Made by a program: the position numbers and the translations under genes. A stretch of DNA of 63,445 nucleotides from Dinochytrium kinnereticum (taxonomy: Eukaryota; Chytridiomycota; Chytridiomycetes; Chytridiales; Chytridiaceae): assembly GCA_027604005.1 (NCBI GenBank), contig JADGJT010000097.1, positions 2,146-65,590 on the forward strand. Reading direction: 5' to 3'. Positions 45,792 through 57,091 of the stretch are shown piece after piece. The notes below the pieces were generated by a model. That model was not told the origin of the DNA and did no database searches. It saw only the letters and a program-made list of their open reading frames with translations. Within the stretch, counting starts at the first letter, position 1, and each line of letters opens with the position of its first letter.

Positions 45792-48700
45792 TTACATATA
45801 TGTCTGAATCCAAGCAGACAGCGCGATGTATCCGATCTTGTTGAAGAGCTCGACACACTCCATTAGTAGCACTTGATTCTCAGATGCGGACCTTCCTCCC
45901 CGCAAAAGTCCGATTGCTGCTAACATCCAAGCTCGAAGCATCAAATAATTCTTTAGCACAGACGCATGCCTTCCCATGGCTCTCTTAACCTTAATGTAAG
46001 CTCGTCTCGCTCCGGCTTCTCCGTGTTCAAGATAGGCCATCATAACGGTCCCAATCTGAAAAGCCCACTCGCAAAGTGAAACTCTTTGGACCATGCTCAT
46101 CCTCTTGTTGCAATCTCTCAAGGCCGAAACCGAATTCATCAGTTTTATTCGATCTAGGCGCGATAACTCCGATTTTGGTGATTTCAATGGGATACCGGAG
46201 TTGAGTGGAGGAAATAATATGAAAAGAGGGTAGAAAGAAAGCAATACTATCCCGTCTATAGGTGTCGGAAATATAGTGTTTACATTCTTGAGTACTTCCA
46301 CAATTTCGATAAACATCTTTAAGCCGGAAGATGTGTCAGACGGCCGTAAAAGGATCGCAAGAAGTTCTGACAGTCTGTATGATGTTTGCGAAATTATCCC
46401 AGGCATGTAGATTCTGAAAGCCTGGCACGTTTTTAACCATATCTCGGCCTTTTCAAACTCAGCCCGCAGTAGCATCTCTCTCGAGATCAGAATAGTCCCT
46501 GCTACAACACCTACTATTATCTCTTGGCGAAAAACCTCAGAAAAAACGGCGATTAATTCCTCCGTTTCAGTTGTCCTTGGCACTCCGATCCAAAACAATA
46601 TATGCTCTCTCATGCAAAGGCCCATATAATGGTTTCCAATATCCCCGTCCGATTTCCGGTTTTCAATGTAACGAAGAACATGCTTGAGGGATTCCTGGGC
46701 CTTCCCGTCATGATAGTCACATATGCAACGAACCATTTCCAAGATTTCCAACTTTGATACCATAACTGGGTGCAGATTCGAAATCAATTCTTTCTCTCTT
46801 CGGCTATAAATACGTTGAAGAAATGGAAACCTGCTACGAAAAGCCAACGAAGACCGAACACATAAATTTGCAAATGCGGCAGGGCTATCCTTCGCATATC
46901 TTATGCAGACATTGAGACATTTGAGAAGACTAAGAAACTGATCTTCATCGGAACGGGTAAAATCCCAATAGGCAGACTCCCTCAACAGGTTATAACAAGT
47001 AGCCTTGATCCGATCCGTTTCAAAGCTGGCCGCACAAGCTTCATTTAGAAATAATCTTTGTGGCGGTAGCAAGGTTGGTCCATTAATCGAGAAATCATTC
47101 ATAGAGCCGACCCGTCGCCGCGTGGCTTTATGTTCACGGCGACCCCCGGCGGTCACTGTCCAAAGGCGGAAATGATAACCTAATTCTCGAACAAGCTTCG
47201 CTTTGAAATCTTTTTTCTCTTGAGGCCATGGCTCATCCCCAAGCAAAGACAGAGTTGACATTGCTGTGCTCCAGGCATTTTTGAGGTTCTTTTTCAAGAA
47301 GTGCGCATTGGTCAGAACACATAGCCATCGGGCTCTTTGTAGCTTATGATGATATGTGCAGTTTTCTTCTGACATGTCAGGTAGATTTTTGCTAGCAACT
47401 GAAAGTAGTAACTCTGTGGTCTGTAGGCAACTATCTAATATAAATCTCTCGCTATAAAGAGACCTTAAAGACTTCTTAACAATTTAAAAACATGGAATTG
47501 AAAATACCCTAGTTCCTGTAGATACTGAATAGACTTCTCATGTTCCGTACTCTTAGTAAAGTGAAAAACCAATAGGGGAAGGACAACGTCCCGATTTTCC
47601 TCTGCTAAAATAGTCTCAAATTTACGGCCAATGAGTCCATGTGTTGACTGCCGATAAGAATACGGCTGAGATTCATAGATACTAGTCATGATAGCGATGT
47701 TTCTAAAGGTATACATCCGTCGATCCAAGTCGAAGGATGAGTCCATACCCTCGCCTGTTCCAATCATGGTCGTATTATAATTTAAAAAGCGAAAACGGTC
47801 AGATATGTCAATCCATATCGCAAGTTCTTCCGCGCTTTCAGATAGATCAAATGCAAAAATGAGATCCTCTAGTGCGAATTGCTGTGAAACTTTTTTACGA
47901 AAGACTCTTTAACAAAATATCTAACCTGGCCAAACACTGCCGCTAGTCGAAGAAAATCCTTGAACGACCCGTCTAGTCTTACAAAAATTAGAATCATATT
48001 ATTAGGCTCTCAATACCGATCGAACTGAACAAGTATCATTGATGTCATATTTTTAAGGTCAATTGTGTCTACATCGAAGGCCAAAATACTGGTTCTCTCG
48101 CTGACAGATTTTGGGCTCAAATCATACCCGATCTTGGACAACATATCGTCCATTAATACGTCAATAAAGAAAGGATTTCCTGATGAAACTTCAAAAATTC
48201 GCTCTAGAATTTTTGGGCTTAATTGCGACCCTTGAGTCTCCTTCATTTTCCAAGACTCAAATTCGAGTTCGGTTAGCGTGGCAAAATACGGAATAGTAGT
48301 CTTAAGCTTACCATATATTGTATAAAATCTTCCCTTTGAAGCCCCTTTAAAGACAAATGAACAACTTTGGGAAGCCTTAATAGTTTTGGAAACGCATCCG
48401 TCTGATATTCCTCACGAGGCCTACTTAATAATAGCAGGAATGTCTACAAGTTACTTAATTAGATATCAAGACTAGGGTCAAAGTGAGGCTCTTTAACGTA
48501 CATTTCGGCAGGTTTTTGCAATTGAGATAAAAATATCCATCGACGTCGCGTCAATCCACTTAAACTTGAGTTAAAATGATATAATCAACTGATGAATATA
48601 CCTGAATGTCATCAATAATCAGAACCAGCTTGCCTTCAACGCCGGGTTTGGAGCTAAAGCGCTGAAAGCAATTAAGCAATATCGACTTTAGGATCGAGAC

Positions 48701-51559
48701 GCGAGCCTGCGCGTCCAGTCTCTTCACTCGATCAGAATCCGGAATCTGTAAAGAAGGTATAACTTGACTTTGCAAGCATTAAGTGATCTGTATAAAACTG
48801 AAATAGTACCGAAATAAACTCGCCAATTCTGCAGGAATACCAAGCCTAATGAATGTCTTGATATTGTGCTCTATCTCTTCTACGGAAACCGTTTCTCGTC
48901 TAGCTGACGATACCTTGGTAGTAATTGAACCATTCCGTTCGCTTTCCCCTCCCGCAGTCTCTTTTGAGTGCATAGAAAACTTTGATAGTGATGACAGGCT
49001 TCTAATCACCTGCCCTCTTCGATTTATTTTAGATTCGTTTCTTTGGTTGGCTTCTAAAATATATGCAATCACTGGCTTAATTCCAAAGAATGGCGTTCCC
49101 TGATCAACTTCCGATCCTGAAAAGGAGGAACTTAGAAATGGGTAGACTTACAATGACGGTGGAAAATACAAACCGCTTATGAAGCTGAAATGAAAAAGTA
49201 TAAAACCATTAGATGACCGGGATGGAAAAATTGCACGACATAAAATAATTATACTATACCATATAGGAAGGGACAGTTTTCTTGCCTCGCGTTTGATAAT
49301 GCTTGCCATCTTTGTTTTCCCGATTCCACTCGGACCTTCAAGAACACCAACGAATTGCTCGCTGTATTCATGCCAAAACTTAAGACCATTTAAAATTGCT
49401 TCCATTTCTAACTGATATCCAAACAAAGGATTCTCTTCATCAATTGCTTCATTGACCTTCGTTGCGGATTTTTCAGATTGAACGCTTGGGCTAATAAGCC
49501 AAATTCTTTCGGCATACTGCCTGCCTTTAATCTATAAAAAAGTTTAACAATTAATGTATCAGATAAAGGAAGGGGCTTACGTCCTTCATACCCAGGAGAC
49601 TGTGGGATCCCAGATGCGGTGATTTCAGATGTGTTTCCTCGTCGCATGCGATGGAATTCAGGCCAAATCTAAAAAAAATAATTATTGAGATATATGGAAC
49701 AAATATGCATTCTTACTGAAGTAGCCGTGCGGACAGATTGACAGAATCGCCTTATTCGAAGGGGGAAAATATGATTATGAGATAACGAGCCTAATAAGGA
49801 TGATGATACCTAAGAATGAAGCTTCAGAGCGTACGTCATTGCCGATGAAGGAGACGAGGACCTCTCCAGTAGCAACAGAGATAGAAATAGGCCCGTATTC
49901 AAAAAGGGATATGGCAGCTAAAACATCAATAGCTGCTCGAATCGCGAATGCTGAGTTATTTTCCCTATTCCACGGCTGAAGCATAGATTATATTAATTTG
50001 ATTCGATTGGTGTGCCTGCCAAGACGGTATATAATTTACCGGAAGTCCGAAGAAAGCCAGAATCGTTTGACCCTTATCATCAACGGAAAATTGCTGAAAC
50101 ACACCGCAATATTTATCGAGCGCTTCAAGTACAACATCCATACAAGCTGTAGCCCATACGGCATTAAATCCCCATAGGAGCTTAATGAACATAGTCGAAA
50201 GAGTGCGAAATTCTGATTCGATGACAGTTGCCGACGCTCGACTTATACTAGCTTTTCTGCTATTGGTCATCGCCATGGAATGAAAACTCGACTTTTTTCT
50301 GGCTAAAGGGCTAGGTTGAGGTGTTTCTTCAATGATTTTTTGCATTGCAGCATCGAAAATATCAGGGCGGATTTTGAAGATAAAAGATTGGTTGATAAAT
50401 CTCATAATAAACATCTCGCTCTCTAAATTCGGACCTAGAGCAAGAGACGATAGCGTGAGAGATGTAGTTCTTAGAGAAGTAAAACTAGCGTCAGTTCCCG
50501 TCGACCTCTCACTATGAACGCTCAACGTTGTGGACATTTTTCGACTTGCAAAGACCTTTTGCAAAACGGTGCCGTTTAAAACGCAAAAGCCAGAGTACTT
50601 CCTAACTGAAGATACCGGAAGGTACTTCTTAATTGGGAATTCGCAGAGCTCCCAGACCGCGTTTGACACCCCAAGTTCACCTAATGATTTGTTTGTTTGT
50701 TTTTTTTTTTTGAAGGATTTTTCAGGCCTATTACAAAAAGAATATAAAAGAGGATATTACCTTGCTTGGAGTGTTCTAGTATGACACCGAGCTCGTTAAG
50801 GTGATCCCCATAAATAAAGTAGTCCAGTCTGGAGCTTGGCCTTCCTAGGACAACCCTTGATGTCTCTCCGACAGACACTGCCGTGTGAAGTCTCAAGGAA
50901 TATAAAGTGGTTTGGCCGGAGCCATCCTTTTTCGACCTGCTTGTTCCTTTGACCAACGGATCATTGTCGCGGCCTCGACTAGCGTGAGATTGTGACCGAG
51001 GAAGAACGTTCTCACTCATTTCTCCCATATTTATGTAGGCTGACGTGTCAACCTCAATGTAGGGATATTGCGAGAGAATGTGGGCGCAACAGAGTGTTGC
51101 TCTTTCTGTCACCCTTGATATGTTCTCATCACACTGTGATTTAGAGAACGTCACCAAGACCGCATCACCCAAGAATTTTACTATATCACCCTCATACGTG
51201 CTGAGAACGTCAATGATTTTGTTCATGTACGCCCCCACAGTTTGAGTGATAAGCTCTGAAGATATTTTCCCCTCTTTGGCCTGATAAGAGTCAAAAAAAA
51301 GTATACATGAAGCCGTTCTTACCAAATTGGACGTTAAAGCGGAGAAGCCCGAAATATCTATCATAGCCTATATGATCAACCTAAGTTCCCTTTGTTTGGC
51401 ATTTGAAGCGAGGCATACCACTGCAAGAACATCCTTTTCAATGTAGGGCTCGCCAATTTGGAGGCAGTCAATGAGCTGCTGCCTCTTTCTTTCATTAACA
51501 AAGGTTTCCTTAACAAATCGAGCTGTGAAGGCAGTCAGGCTCCGAGAATCTGCCTCCAT
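45792..51559 (-). CDS. soluble (class III) adenylyl cyclase, ADCY10-like, with STAND-type ATPase region
   Basis: Produces cAMP; in animals and flagellate protists it is the bicarbonate/calcium-responsive cyclase of cilia. Many short exons from ATG 51559 down to 45792. C1 has VLAVAMIDISGFSALTSNL and GDIVKFLGDAVLVTF, supplying both metal-binding Asp and the Lys; C2 has QFSVDDKGQTILAFFGLP, SISVATGEVLVSFIGNDVR and GDSVNLSARLL with the transition-state Asn and Arg. After C2 comes FGYQLEMEAILNGLKFW and the Walker A GPSGIGKTKMA (about 49330), then a Walker-B-like KLVLIIDDIQ (about 48630). A long helical TPR-like C-terminus (single exon 47375-45792) follows. Total about 1,600-1,700 residues, the size of human sAC. 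Internal exon borders were only partly set. Confidence 0.9.
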
Positions 51560-51743
51560 CACGGAGGGCCGGATTTGTAGCCAGCCTTTCGCTCAGTAGT
51601 TGAGTCGTCTAGGCAAAAAATGCAGGCCGCGTTAGTTTCTTTATTCCGTTGATCTTCACTGAGATCGGATTTACATAAGTATGAAAGCAAGGAATGCAAA
51701 GTTAACAATCCTTTGGTTGATTACAGTTATGATCTTTCCCTTT

Positions 51744-52295
51744 TTATTCCAAAAGGCGGAGCGTTGTTTCGAGGCCAAGAACAGACAGATACCACCAAAC
51801 TGGCGCGACCGTGCTTCCCCCGCTAGTCAATGCCCCCTCCATCATGCGAAGCCGCAAGATAAGGGCCGTCACCGTCCTCACGGCCCATTTTCTGAATCTT
51901 CTAACATACAAAAACATGACAAGATGACGCATGGCCCGCCCCACATTATCCTTCACAGTTTTCGTGATCTGAGTGCGAAGCACATCCCAGGGGATAAAAA
52001 GAATGTACCAAAAGGTGGAAGATATTGCCGACGGGGTTTTGGTTTTTGGAGTTGATACGGAGGGCAAAGTTGGGGTGTGGGCTGCCTGGTGGGCTGCGGC
52101 ATCGACAGTGAGTCTGCGGATGACAGCTTCAAGCTGTTCTATCCGGTCTTCCATGGCCAGACTCTTCTTCTTTAGAATGCCCAGCTCACTCTCCTTCACG
52201 TGAATCCGAGCACCATTATCCTCCTCGGCGGCGGACGGAGCAATCGCCACGGTGGTGCCCGCCGCTGAGTCTTTGCAGTCCATCTCGCCGGCCAT
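51744..52295 (-). CDS. unknown 183-residue protein with short coiled coil and hydrophobic segment
   Basis: Uninterrupted frame with ATG at 52295. I do not recognise the family. The N-terminus is disordered and acidic. A heptad-like helix (ESELGILKKKSLAMEDRIEQ and on) probably forms a coiled coil. After a Thr/Pro linker comes a hydrophobic patch SSTFWYILFIPWDVL and a basic, amphipathic C-terminal half (VGRAMRHLVMFLYVRRFRKW), suggesting peripheral membrane association. It lies 184 bp upstream of the cyclase start on the same strand. It is divergent from the W2-domain gene with 228 bp between starts. Coding potential is supported only by frame length, an ATG, and biased composition, so confidence is moderate. 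Confidence 0.5.
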   Translation of the reverse strand: MAGEMDCKDSAAGTTVAIAPSAAEEDNGARIHVKESELGILKKKSLAMEDRIEQLEAVIRRLTVDAAAHQAAHTPTLPSVSTPKTKTPSAISSTFWYILFIPWDVLRTQITKTVKDNVGRAMRHLVMFLYVRRFRKWAVRTVTALILRLRMMEGALTSGGSTVAPVWWYLSVLGLETTLRLLE

Positions 52296-52523
52296 TGCAA
52301 GCCGAGACAATCCAGATAGTTCCCTGATGCCGCGAGAAAATCCAGCTAAATATTCATCTGAACAAAGGTCGCAGCGGGAGCGATGTACATGGAGCTCCTG
52401 ATCCTCAATCTGTGTCGATGCTCAAGTGATTCACACAAGAGGGAAATCTCTGAGGAGAAATCTATACAGATTCACAATTGCCATTCAAGAAAAAAAAAGT
52501 TGACCTACTGATACTCTACGGAG

Positions 52524-55500
52524 ATGGAGGGGAAGGGTGTGGCCACGACGTCGTCGGCGAGTCTCTCACGACACTTCGGGACGCCCTTCGTCGTGAGCGC
52601 TGCGATAGCAACGTGTCTAGGCGTTGTTGCCTACGTATCCACCTCAAGGCCACCTGCAAAGGACGACACAAAGATTCGAAAGAGGAGAAAGCCCCAGAGG
52701 TCACGGCCGAGCTCGGCCTCCCAGACCCTCGATACAGCGTCAGAGGCCCAGACTTCTGTAAGCACGCCCGCTAAGAAGGTGTTTGTGGATCAGGGAAGCC
52801 AGACCTGCGCCGGTTCTGAGATTCAGGAAGCCTCAATCCCACACTTACCATGCCACCAGTGCAACTCAACACATTCGACCTCACAATCCACCTTGTACAC
52901 GCCAAACACACCCATACCCCCCACGTCACGAACGACTGGTACAGTTAAATCTGCTCAAGCACCTAATTCAACACCCGTTGCCGTGTATACTGGTCTTCCT
53001 CCTCTGTATGGTGGTTCCAGTTCCTTGTCTTCACCAACTCGTTCCGACTCTGCCAGTCAATCTCCCAACAACGTACAAACATCCATGCCGCAACTCAACC
53101 TCCTCTCGCCTATGCTCCAACCCACAGATACATTTTCTGATACCAGCTCTATTCCCTCAGAGAGTTCAGTTTTGTCCCTCACGGGCCTTCATAGTGACGG
53201 ACGAGACGTTTCGACGCAAGCAATTCTTGGGGACGATCCTCAGGTGCTCCTTGCGGAGATTGCCAGGTTGAAGCAGCATTTTCATGTTTCCCGGTTTCAG
53301 AACAAGAAGCTTGAAGCCCAGGTTTGCTTGATTCCTTTTCCTTTTTTTGTTTCTATGTAGTAACCAGTGGGGGGAAGCTGGCATTTATTTTGTCGTTCCT
53401 TTTGGAGACTATTTTTTATAAAAAGTCGGCTGATTCACTTTGTATTAAAGGTTCGCTTGCTTAACCGCAAGCGAGATGCCTTAACAGAGTCTGTACGTGG
53501 GCTAAAAAACGACGTTCGCTCTGAGCGTGATGCTAGGTTCGTGATGGAGCGCTGCCTGAATGACCGCATGAAGAAGATGGAGTTTGATCTCGACTTTAAG
53601 GAAAACGAGATCATCCAGCTTCGAGATCGCGAAAGGCAACTTGAGGAAGATCTGGAAAATAAGTTCTTCGATGACGGACCTACACAGTCTCACCGCAAGG
53701 AGATTTCCACCAGCTCAAGGTTTATTTCGTTTTCAGCCGAGCCGAAGTTATCAAGAGCTTTGAGCGACGTGTCTTTCCGGAGACCCTGCGAGGATGTTAC
53801 CTCTGAGAGTGATGACGAGGAAGAGGAGGACGCCAGCGAAAGTGATAAGGAGTCAAAGACGCCTGGACGGGAGCCTGAGGAAGGGTACGGATCAGAAGAA
53901 TCCGCCTCCTCTGACAATAAGGAGGAAAGAACCCTCTGTGCTTCTCCTTTTCATTCTAGAAGATGCTCGGAAGACGTTTCTGGGTGCAACGACTCTGTGC
54001 CCGGCACCCCGATGGATACGGGGTTTTTCGCCATCGCGAAGGACAAGATTTTTCAAGAGCTCGTTTCGGATGCGTCCCTATCTACCATACTGGTTGATTT
54101 GGATGAGATTGTCGCGAGCCACTCGGCTTCGAATAAGGACTGTTTGAACGTTGTTGTGGAGTCTTTGATTAGGTTTACGGAGATTAGGGCCTTTTGCTCT
54201 GGAAATAAGAACGTGAAGGTGGTTGATGCTGTTGAGAAGGTATTTATCATTCATATATATCACCCATTACGTTATTTCGAGAAAGAGCTGCTTTGATTAA
54301 AACAGGCTTGCGTTTCTTGATAAGGTGTTGTCGAAGTACTGGAAGCTCCTCTCGGCTTCTGTCGACTCTGAGGATGACGAGTCATACCTTTTGTCTGCCC
54401 TTGAGTCCGCCTGTACTTTGCCTCGAACCAGGATTCCACTTCATCGGTTCGTCATCATGAATCTCTATCGACAAGATTTGTTCCAGCCAAACTCTCTGAT
54501 TTCGTGGTGGTCAACGGTGACTCCTGGCGCTGTTGCGGAGATTCGCGAGCAGGTAGGGTCTTTCGTTATTTCTTGCTTTGTTTTAGGGATGGAGACAAGT
54601 CATTTCAATTCAAATCTTTTGCCATTTCTGAAATGGATGAAGTTGTTCTTGCGTTTTCTAATATTTGCAATTTTACTTAGTCTGCGTCTTTTGTTTCATG
54701 GCTGAAGAACAAGTTGGAGACGGAGAGCGAGGAGGAGGAAGAGAATCTAGAACACCCTCCTGAAGCTGCCCTTGAGGAGGAGGACGACGAAGACGAGGAA
54801 GATGAGGAGGAAGAGGATGATGACGACGACGAGGAAAACCTTGTTGAGGATGAAGGGACTAGTGAGGATGCTGGGAGCGTTGGTAGCGTGGTTATTGAGT
54901 TTGAGTATCCCCCTGGTGAGGAAGGAGCCAACAACGACACGGGCGATTCCGACGGTTCTGACGCCTCTGAGGATGACTCGGAAGATGAAGGCTCGGACGA
55001 AGAGGACGATTCCGATGACGATAGGAATGAGACGACAGCAGTTCCTGCCCCTATTGAGAGTTCCCACGACCTTTTCCCTACCGTTACGTCCATGGACGAC
55101 ATTGAGGACGGCGCCTTCGCCTCGGTCGAAAGCATTCATATGGATCCTCCCTCCGTCTGCGTGACCGAACTTCCCCCCGCCACCGCCGCCCTTGACACAC
55201 GCAATGACCCTTTATCTTCCAAGCTGTCCGTTATGGAAGCCAATCCCCGCATGATCCGGTTAGAAGTCGAGTCGACCTCCAAACTCCCACCCTTGCCCCC
55301 CGACGCGCCTCGTGAGCGTGGCCGAAACCGCCGTTCCCCCGATGATGACACGGCCTTGCGTCATGACTTTGGACGCTCCCCCGTCATGCCCAGCGATGGA
55401 GTGTATCCTGCCCTTGATCTTCCTGGTTCTGTTCCTGGTGATTCTGGGAAGGAAAGGAGGGTGGCGAAGAAGCAGGGGTTGAGGCCGTCGGCTTCTTGGT

Positions 55501-55637
55501 GTTCTAGTGGAGCTGGTTTGGGGGTTGAATCTAGGTCGAGGAGCGCTTCGAGCGTTGGAAACGGAAAGAGGGTTACCTTTTCGAGCGTTGTTGGGGTTGT
55601 TGGGGTTGTGGGGGTGCCTGGTGACGCGGAGGGGTAG
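52524..55637 (+). CDS. membrane-anchored W2 (eIF2B-epsilon/eIF5-like) domain protein with RVxF PP1-docking motif
   Basis: Exons 52524-53321, 53451-54239, 54325-54552 and 54681-55637 join in frame to 923 residues. A single N-terminal helix (residues about 20-40, TPFVVSAAIATCLGVVAYVS) followed by a basic cluster KIRKRRKPQRSR predicts an anchor with the rest cytosolic. A disordered Ser/Pro segment and a coiled coil (about 245-345) follow. Residues about 460-620 match the W2 HEAT fold: KIFQELVSDASLSTILVDLD, VEKVLSKYWKLL, YLLSALESAC, HRFVIMNLYRQDLF, SLISWWSTV and SFVSWLK, then a long Glu/Asp tail like the AA-box. A canonical PP1-docking motif KRVTF is at residues 901-905 (55566-55580). No catalytic eIF2B nucleotidyltransferase domain is present. 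Function is inferred, see findings. Confidence 0.75.
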
Positions 55638-57091
55638 TTTTTGTGGAACTAAGAAGGAGGTGTACATCTGTTGAATTTTTTAACATCGGCCTCCCACTTG
55701 CTGAAGATGAAGCTTATCACCAGACCGGAAGAACTTCTTTGCCTCTGACATTTTTTCCGACGGCAGATCTGGGTGTCTTTATTGTTTTATTTTTTTTTTT
55801 TTTTCATCATTTCTTCGTCTTTAAGTTAATTTTTGATCGTCATCACAATCGATCTCCTCCCTATTCCTATTCCCCTTCCCCTTCCTCCTCCCCCTTTCTC
55901 CCCCTTTTTGGTTGAGAACGGAGCAGACAGCCGGGCGCCTTGTAGGCAACCCCACTTCTCCAGTGCCACCAATTTATTTCCATATCTATTTGTCGTGATC
56001 GTTTTGCTTCTGTAATCTCCTTCTCCAAATTCTGATCATTTGATCTTCCCCTCCTTTTGTTTTGCTAACTCTTGGGGCGTTTTTGTTTGAATCACAAAAT
56101 AGCATTTTGAAGAGAATGGTCCCCTCCCGCCCCCACTTTTTTTTGTTGTTGATTTGGTTTGTTTTTGTTTTTTTTTCTTCTTTTTTTTTTCTGATTGTTT
56201 GTTTTGTTCTTTGTTTTGTTTTGTTCTTTTTTTTTTTTTGATTGTTTGTTTTCCTCTTTGTTTTGCTTTGTTCTTTTTTTCCTTTTTTTGACTACTCGTT
56301 CACTCGTTGTACATTGTTTTGGAGGTCTTTCCCGCCTTCTTTCCTATATATTATTGTCGATGACAGTTTTGATGATGACAATGGCGCGGGTGACACCCCC
56401 AGTTTCCTATCTTACCACTTTCTTTGCCCTTCCCCACACCACCATTCCTATTATCGCTTCGATGTCTACCTTGTTGACGCGAACCTTGTTTCTGTTGCAG
56501 CTAGCTGCTTGGTTCAATATGATGGTTTGGCTGCCTTGTGTGCCCTTCAGTCTTGGTTAAGTGCAGTGATGAAGTTTTTTTTTCGAGGACATTGCAGGCG
56601 TGGATAAAGCGTTTGCACATTATGAGAATGCTGGAGTATTGCAATGTGAAGATGAGGATATTTGCTAAAGGATGAGGAAGGGAAGTTGATGTTTTTCAAA
56701 TGGGGGGTTGATTTCCAGTGGATGTCAGGGAGCTTTGGTGTTGAGGCTCCGATAGCCTGACCTGTTGGAGCGAGGTTCTTGCGTGACAATAAATTGTTTT
56801 CCTACATCCTGTCAGTATTGTTATTCTCTCATGTGCAGTTAAGTTAGTTGAATTGTTTGAAGGTTAAACGGAGGTTTGAATGGGTTCCTTAATTGTCATT
56901 GATCATTCGATGATTGGCTGACACTTTCAGCATGTCTCAATAGGAAATCAAGCTATGAGTTTGCCAAGGCAACATCAACGAAAAACTCACAACAGCGAGA
57001 CCAAACAAATGCCTTTCAAAGAGTGGACTTGGGGCACAAACAAATACAAGAAAAACTAAATTACAACCGTTGGGTACCGACGCATAATCAA
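55638..57091. other. intergenic, T-rich convergent 3' regions
   Basis: About 1.45 kb between two convergent stop codons. Very T-rich on the plus strand with GTTTTGTT-type repeats at about 56140-56290. Short frames (for example 56195-56607) encode Phe-rich products of the T runs and are not called. No RNA gene or repeat family recognised. Confidence 0.5.
56140..56290. repeat. low-complexity TTTGTT-rich tract
   Basis: Imperfect tandem TTTTGTTTTGTTC-like units, partly duplicated in phrases such as TTTGATTGTTTGTTTT, downstream of the W2-domain gene. Confidence 0.6.

Noticed and set aside
54677..55139. Minus-strand Ser-rich frame
   Set aside because: Antisense of the acidic tail of the W2-domain protein.
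52524..55637. Calling the W2 protein eIF2B-epsilon itself
   Set aside because: It lacks the nucleotidyltransferase and left-handed beta-helix domains and begins with a membrane anchor.
56195..56607. Phe-rich frames suggesting a small membrane protein
   Set aside because: Produced by T homopolymers in a 3' region; no start context or splice support.
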